37,266 nucleotides of DNA from NCBI GenBank assembly GCA_021734075.1, contig JAIPJW010000019.1, positions 1 through 37,266 on the forward strand, read 5' to 3'. The position numbers and the translations under genes are program-made. This document shows, piece by piece, positions 24,845-33,891 of the stretch. The stretch comes from Cephaloticoccus sp. (lineage in GTDB: Bacteria; Verrucomicrobiota; Verrucomicrobiia; Opitutales; Opitutaceae). Numbering within the stretch: position 1 is the first letter of the stretch; each line of letters begins with the position of its first letter. Below the pieces are notes generated by a model, which ran no database searches, was not told the DNA's origin, and worked only from the letters and a program-made list of their open reading frames with translations.

Positions 24845-26305
24845 ATGAACTCGTCCTCCTTCATCGCGTTTTTGCCCGAGTTGGTGCTGCTGACCGGCGC
24901 CTTGGTGCTGTTCTTTGTCACCCTGGGTGAAAAGCTCGTCGCCCGCGCCCGGCTGGTCGCGCTCATCACGGCCGTTGCGGTCATTGCCGCGTCCATCCTG
25001 AGCTTTCACCAGACTGCCGTGCTCTTCACCGGGGCCTATCGCATCGATGCCTTTTCCCAGCTCCTCAAGCTGGTGCTCAGCGGTGGCTTTGCCGCCGTGT
25101 TGCTGCTCAGTGGTCCGCTGCCCGACATCCGGGAACGCATCCGGCCGGAATACTACCTCTTCCTCACGCTCAGTGTCACCGGGTTGATCATGCTGGTGAG
25201 CTGTGTCGACGTGATCGCGTTGATCATCGCGCTCGAGCTGTCGTCCTTTCCGCTCTACATGCTTGTGCCGATGCGCCGGGAACGCGAGGGCCAGCGCGCG
25301 CAGATGGAGGCCGCGGTCAAATACATCATGTTCGGCGTCGCGGCCAACGGGCTGATGCTCTTCGGCGTGAGCTACCTCTTTGGCCTGACCGGCACCACCT
25401 CATTGCCGCTCATGCTGGAAAGACTGGCTCCGGTCGTCCATTCGCCGCTCGCCATCGTCGGTCTCGCCCTCACCTTCTGCGGTCTCTTCTACAAGCTGGC
25501 CGTCTTCCCCTTCCATTTCTGGACGCCCGACGTTTATCAGGGTGCCGCCAACGAGACTGCCAGCCTGATCGCCTCGCTGCCCAAGGTCGGGGCCATCGCC
25601 GTGCTGGTGCGCTTCACTTCGCTCGCCTCCACCGAGAACCATACGCTCGCGCTGCTGCTCACCGGCCTGGCGGTCATCTCGATGTTCTACGGCAATTTGA
25701 TCGCGCTCGGCCAAAAGGATTTCAAGCGCCTGCTCGGCTTTTCGAGCATCGCCCACGCCGGTTATGCCGTCGTCGGTTTTGTCGCCCTGAGCGAGGCGGG
25801 CTCGGCCGCGGCGCTCTATTACATCACCGGCTACATGGTGATGGTCCTGGCCTGCTTCACGGTGATCAGCCGCGTCTCCCGTGACGGCACCAACGTCGCC
25901 ATCTCGGAGCTGGCTGGTCTCCACCGCCGCTCGCCCCTGCTCGCCGCCACCCTGATCATCGGGGTCTTCGGCCTTGCCGGCATCCCACCCTTCGTGGGCT
26001 TCATGGGTAAACTTTCCCTGCTCACCGCTGCACTGGCGAAGGGCTACCTCGGCCTGGTCATCGTGACGATGATCAACGCCGCCATCGCGGTTTACTATTA
26101 CCTCCGCGTGATCCGCGAGGCCATCTTCGGCGACCCGGGGGTAAATGCCGCGCCGATCATCCTCACGACCTCGACCCGCATTCTCTGCGTCACCCTGATC
26201 GTGGTGATCATCGCGCTGGGGGTGGCTCCGTCCGCAGTGATGGATGCCATCGGCAGTTCGCTAGCGGAGATCAATGCCCCCGTGGTCACGACCTATGTGC
26301 CCTGA
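24845..26305 (+). CDS. nuoN: NADH-quinone oxidoreductase subunit N (cluster 2)
   Basis: NuoN of 486 residues from ATG 24845. An in-frame ATG at 24752 lies inside the palindrome and would add 31 residues encoded by repeat DNA, so it is rejected. Family signatures are FYKLAVFPFHFWTPDVYQGAAN with the TM7 lysine, LPKVGAIAVLVRF with the TM8 lysine, and IPPFVGFMGKLSLL with the TM12 lysine. It is the last gene of cluster 2, as nuoN is in cluster 1. Confidence 0.95.
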   Translation: MNSSSFIAFLPELVLLTGALVLFFVTLGEKLVARARLVALITAVAVIAASILSFHQTAVLFTGAYRIDAFSQLLKLVLSGGFAAVLLLSGPLPDIRERIRPEYYLFLTLSVTGLIMLVSCVDVIALIIALELSSFPLYMLVPMRREREGQRAQMEAAVKYIMFGVAANGLMLFGVSYLFGLTGTTSLPLMLERLAPVVHSPLAIVGLALTFCGLFYKLAVFPFHFWTPDVYQGAANETASLIASLPKVGAIAVLVRFTSLASTENHTLALLLTGLAVISMFYGNLIALGQKDFKRLLGFSSIAHAGYAVVGFVALSEAGSAAALYYITGYMVMVLACFTVISRVSRDGTNVAISELAGLHRRSPLLAATLIIGVFGLAGIPPFVGFMGKLSLLTAALAKGYLGLVIVTMINAAIAVYYYLRVIREAIFGDPGVNAAPIILTTSTRILCVTLIVVIIALGVAPSAVMDAIGSSLAEINAPVVTTYVP

Positions 26306-26363
26306 GCTAAGTTTGCCGTAAGCACGCCGCGGTGCTCCTGGGAAAAACATCAAACACCATGCC

Positions 26364-26386
26364 TTGACCCCTATTGGGGTCCCCTT
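26364..26386 (+). terminator. Candidate terminator after nuoN (cluster 2)
   Basis: GACCCC (26366-26371), loop TATT and GGGGTC (26376-26381) form a compact six-pair stem followed by CCCTTT, 60 bases after the nuoN stop. The T-run is short, so efficiency is doubtful. The same bases could instead be the end of a small mobile or repeat element, since TGACCCC recurs inverted at 27265-27271. Confidence 0.4.
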
Positions 26387-26439
26387 TGCCAAAGCAAAGT
26401 TGAGGGGAATTTACATAGTTAAAAGTTGATCCATTTAAG

Positions 26440-27138
26440 TTGGCGAGCGTGATTACCGATTCATCAGTCCTCTTGGTTGCGGCGAGCATAGTCGGCGGAG
26501 TCCTCGGCTTGATCGGTTTTTGGAATCGCCGGCCGCGCCAGCAGAAAAATAACCGCCTGCTGCATATTGCGGTCCTGCTCACCGGGAGTATGGCGTTAGG
26601 TGTTTCCATGCTGCTTTTTGCAAGGGTGTTCGGGGCCAGCTCTGCGGTATTCGCAGCGACCACGACCGTGTTGGTTGCCGCCTGGACCGGGATGTTACAC
26701 ACGGTATTTCCACTGTATCTTCCCGCGGCGATCCGGGAAGTGGGGCGAAGTGAATTGAGGTTTCTTCGCTGGCGGTGGTCTGGGGTAGCGGGGTTTGGTG
26801 TGCTCTTACGTAAAACTCCTCTGCGGCACTTGGGTGGACCTGTGTTTCTTGCCACTTGTGACCATGCCTCGGACCGCGTTCTGCGAGGCATCCAAGAAGC
26901 GGAAGCGATCCATGTCTGGTCGGTGCTATTCTGCGCGCCATGGGTGATGTTTTGGTTTTGGCAGGAGATGTGGCTCTCGGTGGCCGCGAGCGTTGCCGTT
27001 CATTCGCTGATCAACATCTATCCCATATTACACCTGCGGATGTCCTGCGGGCGGTTGGAAAGAGTTACCGCTAGATTTGGCCATCGGAAGTTGGAAGGGC
27101 TGAAGGAAAGAGAACAATGGGTTGAAGGTCATATTTGA
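26440..27138 (+). CDS. Integral membrane protein, possibly CrtO-like acyltransferase family
   Basis: A 232-residue product. The first start in frame is TTG 26440, with GTG 26449 as an alternative; no ATG is near, so the start is uncertain. Membrane segments lie at about residues 8-27, 41-60, 65-90 and 165-195. The C-terminal half (LRKTPLRHLGG..., EAEAIHVWSV, VHSLINIYPILHLRMSCGRLERV) resembles the glycosyl-4,4'-diaponeurosporenoate acyltransferase (CrtO) family as I remember it, especially the NIYPI.L.R....R end. That assignment is tentative and no carotenoid genes are nearby. GC content appears lower than in the nuo genes. It stands alone between two repeat-like boundaries. Confidence 0.6.
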   Translation: MASVITDSSVLLVAASIVGGVLGLIGFWNRRPRQQKNNRLLHIAVLLTGSMALGVSMLLFARVFGASSAVFAATTTVLVAAWTGMLHTVFPLYLPAAIREVGRSELRFLRWRWSGVAGFGVLLRKTPLRHLGGPVFLATCDHASDRVLRGIQEAEAIHVWSVLFCAPWVMFWFWQEMWLSVAASVAVHSLINIYPILHLRMSCGRLERVTARFGHRKLEGLKEREQWVEGHI

Positions 27139-27410
27139 TGGGTTTGTAGCCGCCGTCATACGGGTTGCAGCGTTGATGCCACAGACCAGAGGCTCGAGGG
27201 TCATGGAACTCTAATTATATTCTTCGCCTCGGGGATGCACGCAGCCTATGACCGGGAAAAAAAAGGGGTCAGGTTTTAAGTGTTTAAGTTTTTTGTGGAC
27301 TGGGGATCCAAGGGCAGCGAGTTCCGGCACCATGCTGCCGGTGAACCCGGGCAATGCGGGACGCCGGTGGGTTCGCTTGACTGTCGGCCTGCTTTGACCA
27401 AGGAAAAGTC
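27139..27410. other. Intergenic stretch with repeat remnants
   Basis: No gene is seen. It contains one copy of a 39-base direct repeat (27221-27259), an A-run followed by GGGGTCAGG (27257-27273) of a kind often found at edges of small transposon-like elements, and a T-rich segment after it. The A/T content differs from the surrounding coding DNA. Confidence 0.5.
27221..27259 (+). repeat. Direct repeat, copy 1 (matches start region of the heparinase-like gene)
   Basis: About 33 of 40 positions match 28091-28130, with an uninterrupted 18-base identity CAGCCTATGACCGGGAAA. The two copies are 870 bases apart in the same orientation, and the second ends exactly at the heparinase-like gene's ATG. 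The segment between them holds one ORF. Confidence 0.75.
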
Positions 27411-27920
27411 ATGGACTTCGCGAGGCTTTGGCTAATCGGCGAAAGGGCACGGAAGCGCATTCGATTGACCCCGGAGGAAAGGAAATTTGTCGGCGAAATT
27501 GTGCCGGCTGAACTGTCGCCGCTCCCCAGCCTGCCCTATCCCGCCAAGGTGCGACATCCCGCGGGTTTTTCGCTCTCCGGTGCACCGGTCCGGACCCTGA
27601 CCCGATCCACGCTCGTCTTGTGCGCCTTTCGGGCCCTCGGGCCAAAATATGATGCAGAATCCGGGTTTTATCACCGGATTGCCGCCGACCTGGCCCTGGG
27701 GATCATGCGGGCGAATTTTCACCAGGGTGAACCAAAGGGCACGTTCTGTTGTGCGCAATGCACCCTCATTATACTGCCGGTTCTTGAGGCTGGTGCCCTG
27801 CGTTGGTTTGACGGTCGGGCGCTGGCCGATGATGTGCGCCGCCTGGTCGAAAAGAAACAGTGGCGGTTTTCCGGCACCACGAATCGACCGCTGCAAAACT
27901 GGGCCCTGGGCCAAGGTTGA
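27411..27920 (+). CDS. Hypothetical protein with a CCxxC motif
   Basis: A 169-residue product from ATG 27411. The N-terminal half is basic and Pro-rich (RKRIRLTPEERKFVGEI). The C-terminal half contains GTFCCAQCTLIILPVLEAGALRWFDG and a helical end (ADDVRRLVEKKQWRF). The Cys cluster could bind a metal or form disulfides; no signal peptide is seen. I do not recognise the family. Overlapping open frames exist on the minus strand, but this frame has the most protein-like composition. It lies between the two copies of a 39-base direct repeat, which raises the possibility that it was inserted together with that segment. Confidence 0.55.
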   Translation: MDFARLWLIGERARKRIRLTPEERKFVGEIVPAELSPLPSLPYPAKVRHPAGFSLSGAPVRTLTRSTLVLCAFRALGPKYDAESGFYHRIAADLALGIMRANFHQGEPKGTFCCAQCTLIILPVLEAGALRWFDGRALADDVRRLVEKKQWRFSGTTNRPLQNWALGQG

Positions 27921-28090
27921 CCATCGGGGTGCAGAAGCCGCGCGCGGAGCGCACGGCCCACCCGTCAGGCTGGAGCGCGAGTCCCGCTAAGTTTGCCCCG
28001 AGGGGAGCGCAGAAACGGATTGGAAGGCGGAGTTTCGTCCCAACCATGGTGGCCGTTGGGGGCGACGTGCTGCGTCATCGGTGACTATTT

Positions 28091-28129
28091 CCGTCGCCGC
28101 GAGGACGCACCCAGCCTATGACCGGGAAA
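28091..28129 (+). repeat. Direct repeat, copy 2 (at the heparinase-like gene start)
   Basis: Partner of 27221-27259. It overlaps the N-terminal codons of the open frame that begins with GTG at 28081 and ends where ATG 28129 begins. This favours ATG 28129 as the real start, with the repeat as leader or inserted DNA. Confidence 0.72.
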
Positions 28130-30840
28130 TGCATTCCGTCTTTTTTCCGGAACCGGCCCTGACTGCCCTGCGCGCGAATCTGCAGAAAGATTCGCACGCC
28201 CTAGCCCAGGCGCAGGCCTGTCTTGCCGCCGCCCGCGAGTGGACCGACCGTTCCGACGAGGAACTCTGGTCCGCCATGTTCGGCGCCACCATCACGCGCT
28301 CGTGGATGGTCTGGTCCAACGGCCACTGCCCTGCCTGCAAGGGCGATGTGCCGATGTATGATTGGAAGGCGGACCCTCTCCACGTCCCGTGGAAGGTTAC
28401 CTGTCCCCACTGCGCGGAGCAGTTTCCCAAGAATGATTTTGGCGCGTTCCATCACTCCGGGCTCGATGTCCATGGCGTCTTTGATCCCGCTCTCGCCGAC
28501 CGCACGCTGCTTTTCAATACGGAGCATCCCTCGCCGGACGATCCGCTGCACATGTTTGGCGTCGACGACGGCGAAGGTTACTTCGACGGCACCAACCGCT
28601 GGCGTTTCATCGGGTCCTTCATCGTCAAGGCGCAGTGGAAGCACTACATTCAGGCGGGCATCCGCACCCTCGCGCTGGCTTATATCCTGAGCGGCGAACA
28701 GGTTTACGCGCACAAGGCGGTCATCCTGCTCGATCGCGTGGCCGACCTTTACCCGACGTTCAACTATCTCACCCAGGGTCTGAGCTATGAGATCGCCAGC
28801 CCGACGACGGGGGCGGGTCTGGTGTCCGTATGGCACGACGCCTGCCGCGAAACCCGCGACATGGCACTGGCGTTTGACATGATCGCACCCGCTATCGCCG
28901 CAGACGGGGAACTGGTGGAATTCCTGGCGCAAAAGGCCACCCGGCACCAGTTGGCCAACCCGAAGGATACGCCGGAGAAAATCCGCGAGAACATCGAGGC
29001 CGGCATTCTGCGGCACGTCATCGAGCATCAGGAAAAAATTCTCAGCAATTTCCCCAACACCGAGGTCACGCTCATTGTCGCTCATGCGATTCTGGGCTGG
29101 CGGGACAACCGGCCGCAATTGTTGGCCGACCTGCAGACCATGTTGGAGAAGGTCACCGCAGTCGACGGCCTGTCCGGCGAAAAAGGGCTCGGCGGTTACG
29201 CCGCGATCGCGCCGCGGTTGGTGGCGGGGGTGCTGGCGCTGTTCAGCCGCCTTGCGCCCGATCTGTTGGCGGAAATGGTCCGGCGCGTGCCGGGGCTGGT
29301 GGCGATGTTCCGCTTCCATGCCGACACGTGGGTCGCTGAAACCCACTACCCGCGCATCGGCGACACCGGCGCCTTCGGCCGGGCCGACCCGCACTACCTC
29401 GGCGCCACGTTTTCGCGCAACCCCTTCGATCCCGAGTGGACCAACCTGCCCTTCTGTTCGGACTTCACTCTTTTCCAGGAGCTTTACCATCTCACGGGCG
29501 ATCCGATATTCGTGCAGTTGCTCTACCGCGGCAACGAGCGACAGTTGGAGGGCCTGCCCCACGATCTGTTGGCCACGGATGCAGCCGGATTCCAGACGAA
29601 GGTCGCCGCGGTGATCCGCGAGCATGGCGCTGCGCTGCCTGTCCGTTCGGTGAACAAGGAGCAATGGGCGGTCGCTCTCCTGCGCACCGGCGCGGGCACA
29701 ACGGAGCGCGCGGTCTGGCTCGACTACGATGTCGGCGGCAACCACGGGCGGCCCGACGCCATGGGCATCGGGCTTTACGCCAAGGGCGTGGAATTGCTGC
29801 CCGGTTTCGCCTATCCGGCAGTGCACTTCGGCGGGTGGTATTCCCCTCGCGCGCTTTGGTATAAACGGACCGCGGCCCACAACACGGTGGTGGTCGACGG
29901 CAAGGATCAGACTTTGTTGCGCAACACGCCCGAGACCGAGCCGCTCAAGATCCAACTCAACCCGTGCAAGGGACTCGTGCGCGGCACCACGACCGCTTGG
30001 GCGGACGGCACGCAGGTGAAGCTCATTCAAGCCACCGGACCGCATCTCGTGCAAACCACACCGCTGCAACGCTACGAACGGGCGCTCCTGCTGGTGGATA
30101 TTTCCGCGGAAGACAGCTACGTGCTCGATATCTTCCGGGTCGCAGGCGGATGCGATCATGCCAAGTTCATGCATGGCTACTTTGGCACGGCGACCGCCAC
30201 CGGGCTCGGAGCTGAACCATGGCCGACGGACTTCGGTCCCGAGGTGCAGATGCGCAATTTTCGCGGTGGCGCCCCTGACGCGGGCTGGTTGGTCGACTGG
30301 CAGATCGATGACCGGCTCAAAGTCTTGGCCGCAGGATCTGACATCCATCTGCGCTACACCGATCTCACCACCGGTGCACAGGCCGCCCTCGCGGAAAGCT
30401 GGATTGCCTATCGCGACCATGAGGCGAATCACGAGGCGTGGTTGCCGAGTCTGGTGGTGCGGCGTCAGGCGACGGAGGCCCCGCTGTCCTCCACCTTTGT
30501 GGGTGTGATGGAGCCCTACGCCGGCCAATCGAACCTCGGCGAAATTCGCCGTCTACCCTTGCAGACTTCCTCCGGGCAGGCTGCGGGCGATGCCCATGTG
30601 GCAGTGGTGGTGACCTTGGCGGATGGCCGCACGGATTTGCTGATTGCCGCAGCAGCGGGGGAAGCACGCGCGACACTCGTGCAACCCGATTGGTCGTGCA
30701 CGACCGATGCCGATTTCTGCGTCATCCGCCGCAACGCCTCGGGCAAAATTGAATACGTCCTGCTCCACGGCGGCACCCACGTGCAATGCGGCGACCGCCG
30801 CGTCGAACTCCCGTCGGGATCAGCGTGGGTTGAAATGTAG
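28129..30840 (+). CDS. Heparinase II/III-family protein (putative polysaccharide lyase)
   Basis: A 903-residue product from ATG 28129; GTG 28081 would add 16 residues. The layout matches large heparinase II/III-type proteins: an N-terminal alpha-helical toroid (about residues 130-480) and a C-terminal beta-sandwich region. The segment DYDVGGNHGRPDAMGIGLYA followed by HNTVVVDGKDQTL (His584) is characteristic. Near the N-terminus, Cys67-x2-Cys70 and Cys92-x2-Cys95 (GHCPACKG, CPHCAEQF) look like a zinc ribbon. No signal peptide is visible, which is unexpected for a lyase of extracellular glycans; it may act on imported oligosaccharides. Lyase activity and substrate are inferred from family only. 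Confidence 0.85.
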   Translation: MHSVFFPEPALTALRANLQKDSHALAQAQACLAAAREWTDRSDEELWSAMFGATITRSWMVWSNGHCPACKGDVPMYDWKADPLHVPWKVTCPHCAEQFPKNDFGAFHHSGLDVHGVFDPALADRTLLFNTEHPSPDDPLHMFGVDDGEGYFDGTNRWRFIGSFIVKAQWKHYIQAGIRTLALAYILSGEQVYAHKAVILLDRVADLYPTFNYLTQGLSYEIASPTTGAGLVSVWHDACRETRDMALAFDMIAPAIAADGELVEFLAQKATRHQLANPKDTPEKIRENIEAGILRHVIEHQEKILSNFPNTEVTLIVAHAILGWRDNRPQLLADLQTMLEKVTAVDGLSGEKGLGGYAAIAPRLVAGVLALFSRLAPDLLAEMVRRVPGLVAMFRFHADTWVAETHYPRIGDTGAFGRADPHYLGATFSRNPFDPEWTNLPFCSDFTLFQELYHLTGDPIFVQLLYRGNERQLEGLPHDLLATDAAGFQTKVAAVIREHGAALPVRSVNKEQWAVALLRTGAGTTERAVWLDYDVGGNHGRPDAMGIGLYAKGVELLPGFAYPAVHFGGWYSPRALWYKRTAAHNTVVVDGKDQTLLRNTPETEPLKIQLNPCKGLVRGTTTAWADGTQVKLIQATGPHLVQTTPLQRYERALLLVDISAEDSYVLDIFRVAGGCDHAKFMHGYFGTATATGLGAEPWPTDFGPEVQMRNFRGGAPDAGWLVDWQIDDRLKVLAAGSDIHLRYTDLTTGAQAALAESWIAYRDHEANHEAWLPSLVVRRQATEAPLSSTFVGVMEPYAGQSNLGEIRRLPLQTSSGQAAGDAHVAVVVTLADGRTDLLIAAAAGEARATLVQPDWSCTTDADFCVIRRNASGKIEYVLLHGGTHVQCGDRRVELPSGSAWVEM

Positions 30841-30873
30841 GCCGCCTGCTTGCAGGCGCTGGTTACGTTTGGG

Positions 30874-30945
30874 GTAGGGACGAGCGGCCCGCTCGTCCGC
30901 GAATTTCGAATCAGAGCCACGGTCGGGCGAGCCGCCCGACCCTAC
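30874..30945. repeat. GTAGGG-type palindromic element (ACGAGCGG/TCGGGCG flavour)
   Basis: It begins GTAGGGACGAGCGG and ends in CCGCCCGACCCTAC, with two internal hairpins: GACGAGCGGCCCGCTCGTC and TCGGGCGAGCCGCCCGA. The two hairpins are joined by a spacer containing GAATTTCGAATCA. The same spacer and hairpins occur at 32127-32230, and the element is present inverted at 35504-35593. Confidence 0.88.
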
Positions 30946-31145
30946 CTTCTATATTGTAAGGTCAATGCGAGTTTAGTGGAGGTGGCTCGCTCGGCTCAGT
31001 TGCAGCCGGCCTCGCCTGCTGCGCCCGCTGAAGCCTTGTGCGAAGGCTGGGTCCTGAGCTTGTCGAATGGGGTGAGTCCGGTCCGGAGTCGACCTGTCCG
31101 CCGAAGCTTCAGCGAAGGAGGGCGAATCCGGCTACATGACTTTCA

Positions 31146-31177
31146 TTTCGTGGGTTTGGTGTTTTTCGTGGTGACCT
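31146..31177 (+). repeat. 32-base T-rich repeat, copy 1
   Basis: 29 of 32 bases match 32078-32109. The shared parts are TTTCGTG, TTTGGTGTTTTT and GTGGTGACCT. Both copies sit in repeat-filled gaps on either side of the methyltransferase gene, in the same orientation. Confidence 0.75.
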
Positions 31178-31259
31178 CTGCTTGAGGGTTTGGGGCTGAT
31201 CCGGTTGGACATTCCTGCGCGCTAAACCTTGTCTCCCATAAACCTCAATTCCCGCACCC

Positions 31260-32045
31260 ATGAATCATCAGGAAGTCGCACAATATTGGAACGGCAATGC
31301 CGAGGCTTGGACGCAACTCGCCCGGGCGGGCTACGACGTTTACCGGGACCATTTCAACACCCCGGCGTTCTTTCAAATGCTGCCGGATGTCATTGGGTTG
31401 TCGGGCTTGGATATTGGATGCGGTGAGGGTCACAATACGCGGTTGTTGGCACAACGCGGCGCAAAGGTGACGGCCGTGGATGTGGCGGAAGTGTTCATCA
31501 CCCACGCCAAGGCATCTGAAGCGGAGAAGCCGCTGGGGATCACCTACCAGATTGCCAGTGCCGTCGAGTTGCCGTTTGCCGACGGCACTTTCGATTTTGC
31601 CACGGGGTTCATGAGTTTCATGGACATCCCGGAAATCGACCTCGTCCTGGCCGGGGCCTTTCGCGTGCTCAAGCCCGGCGGCTTTCTCCAGTTTTCCATT
31701 TGCCACCCCTGCTTCGACACCCCGCACCGGCGGAACCTGCGCGATGCCAACCACGTGACCTATGCAATCGAAGTGGGCGACTATTTCCGCAACATGGATG
31801 GCGAAGTGACTGAATGGCTTTTCGGTGCCGCCCCGGCCGAATTGAAAGCCAGTCTGCCCAAATTCAAGACACCGCGCTTTACCCGAACAATCAGCCAGTG
31901 GCTGAATCTGATTGTGGCCGCCGGATTCACGATCGAACGCGTCGAGGAACCCCGGGCCAGCGATGAAGCCGTCCGCGCCTGCCCCGACCTTCAGGACACC
32001 CAGGTCGTCGCCTACTTTCTCCACTTCCGCGTTCGCAAGTCGTAG
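31260..32045 (+). CDS. SAM-dependent methyltransferase, class I
   Basis: A 261-residue cytoplasmic protein of the Methyltransf_11 type. Motif I LDIGCGEGHNTRLLA (about residues 50-64) binds S-adenosylmethionine, an acidic residue follows in VTAVDVAE, and the post-motif segments ASAVELPFADGTFDFATGF and AFRVLKPGGFLQFSICHP are typical. The substrate cannot be told; the C-terminal half is not diagnostic. It has no operon partner, being flanked by repeat-rich gaps on both sides. The start at ATG 31260 lacks a clear ribosome-binding site. Confidence 0.88.
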   Translation: MNHQEVAQYWNGNAEAWTQLARAGYDVYRDHFNTPAFFQMLPDVIGLSGLDIGCGEGHNTRLLAQRGAKVTAVDVAEVFITHAKASEAEKPLGITYQIASAVELPFADGTFDFATGFMSFMDIPEIDLVLAGAFRVLKPGGFLQFSICHPCFDTPHRRNLRDANHVTYAIEVGDYFRNMDGEVTEWLFGAAPAELKASLPKFKTPRFTRTISQWLNLIVAAGFTIERVEEPRASDEAVRACPDLQDTQVVAYFLHFRVRKS

Positions 32046-32069
32046 GGCACAGCCACCGGCTGTCCTTAC
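32042..32069. repeat. Short GTAGGG-type hairpin after the methyltransferase gene
   Basis: GTAGGGCACAGCC and GGCTGTCCTTAC pair imperfectly around an ACC loop. It begins at the methyltransferase stop codon. It is a fourth, shorter flavour of the GTAGGG-type elements. Confidence 0.65.
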
Positions 32070-32077
32070 CCGGTAAG

Positions 32078-32109
32078 TTTCGTGTCTTTGGTGTTTTTAG
32101 TGGTGACCT
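32078..32109 (+). repeat. 32-base T-rich repeat, copy 2
   Basis: Second copy of the repeat at 31146-31177, differing at three bases. It directly precedes another GTAGGG-type element, whereas the first copy follows one. Confidence 0.75.
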
Positions 32110-32126
32110 GGAATTGGGTTTAGGAG

Positions 32127-32230
32127 GTAGGGACGAGAAGCTTGTCAGACATAGCCTTGTGCGAAGTCTAAACCCGCTCGTCCGCGAATTTCGAATCAAT
32201 GCCCCGGTCGGGCGAGCCGCCCGACCCTAC
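32127..32230. repeat. GTAGGG-type element interrupted by another small repeat
   Basis: The ends and the right half match 30874-30945 (CCCGCTCGTCC, GAATTTCGAATCA, then TCGGGCGAGCCGCCCGACCCTAC in two parts). After GTAGGGACGAG the expected CGG is replaced by about 35 bases that contain AGCCTTGTGCGAAG (32153-32166), a sequence also found at 31032-31045. This looks like one small repeat inserted into another. Confidence 0.82.
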
Positions 32231-32317
32231 CCGTGGAGCCGATTCCACGGGATTATGACAGTCCAATGAAAATTCAGGTGGTTTTCGGCCGGGGTTCCTC
32301 TAGAACTGGGCTCGAAT

Positions 32318-33820
<1,503 letters not shown>

Positions 33821-33849
33821 GTAATAGGGTGGATGTAGGTCTACTTTCG

Positions 33850-33877
33850 GCCGCGTTCCTTTGTGAGCGCGGCTTTA
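33850..33877 (+). terminator. Intrinsic terminator after gnd
   Basis: GCCGCGTTC (33850-33858) pairs with GAGCGCGGC (33865-33873) at eight of nine positions, with a six-base loop, followed by TTTATT. It is 30 bases after the gnd stop and is the clearest terminator in the window. Confidence 0.68.
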
Positions 33878-33891
33878 TTGGGTCGATATAA

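Larger units (their letters stand above)
30841..31259. other. Repeat-rich intergenic region
   Basis: No gene is supported here; an open frame across it is made of repeat DNA. It contains a small palindrome just after the stop (GCCTGC..GCAGGC, near 30844-30857), a GTAGGG-type element (30874-30945), a second short palindrome family around GCCTTGTGCGAAGGC (31033-31047) with CGAAGCTTCAGCGAAGG (31102-31118), and a 32-base T-rich repeat (31146-31177). Confidence 0.6.

Noticed and set aside
30850-31185. 111-codon frame after the heparinase-like gene
   Set aside because: It consists of several intergenic repeats read in one frame, so it is not a gene.
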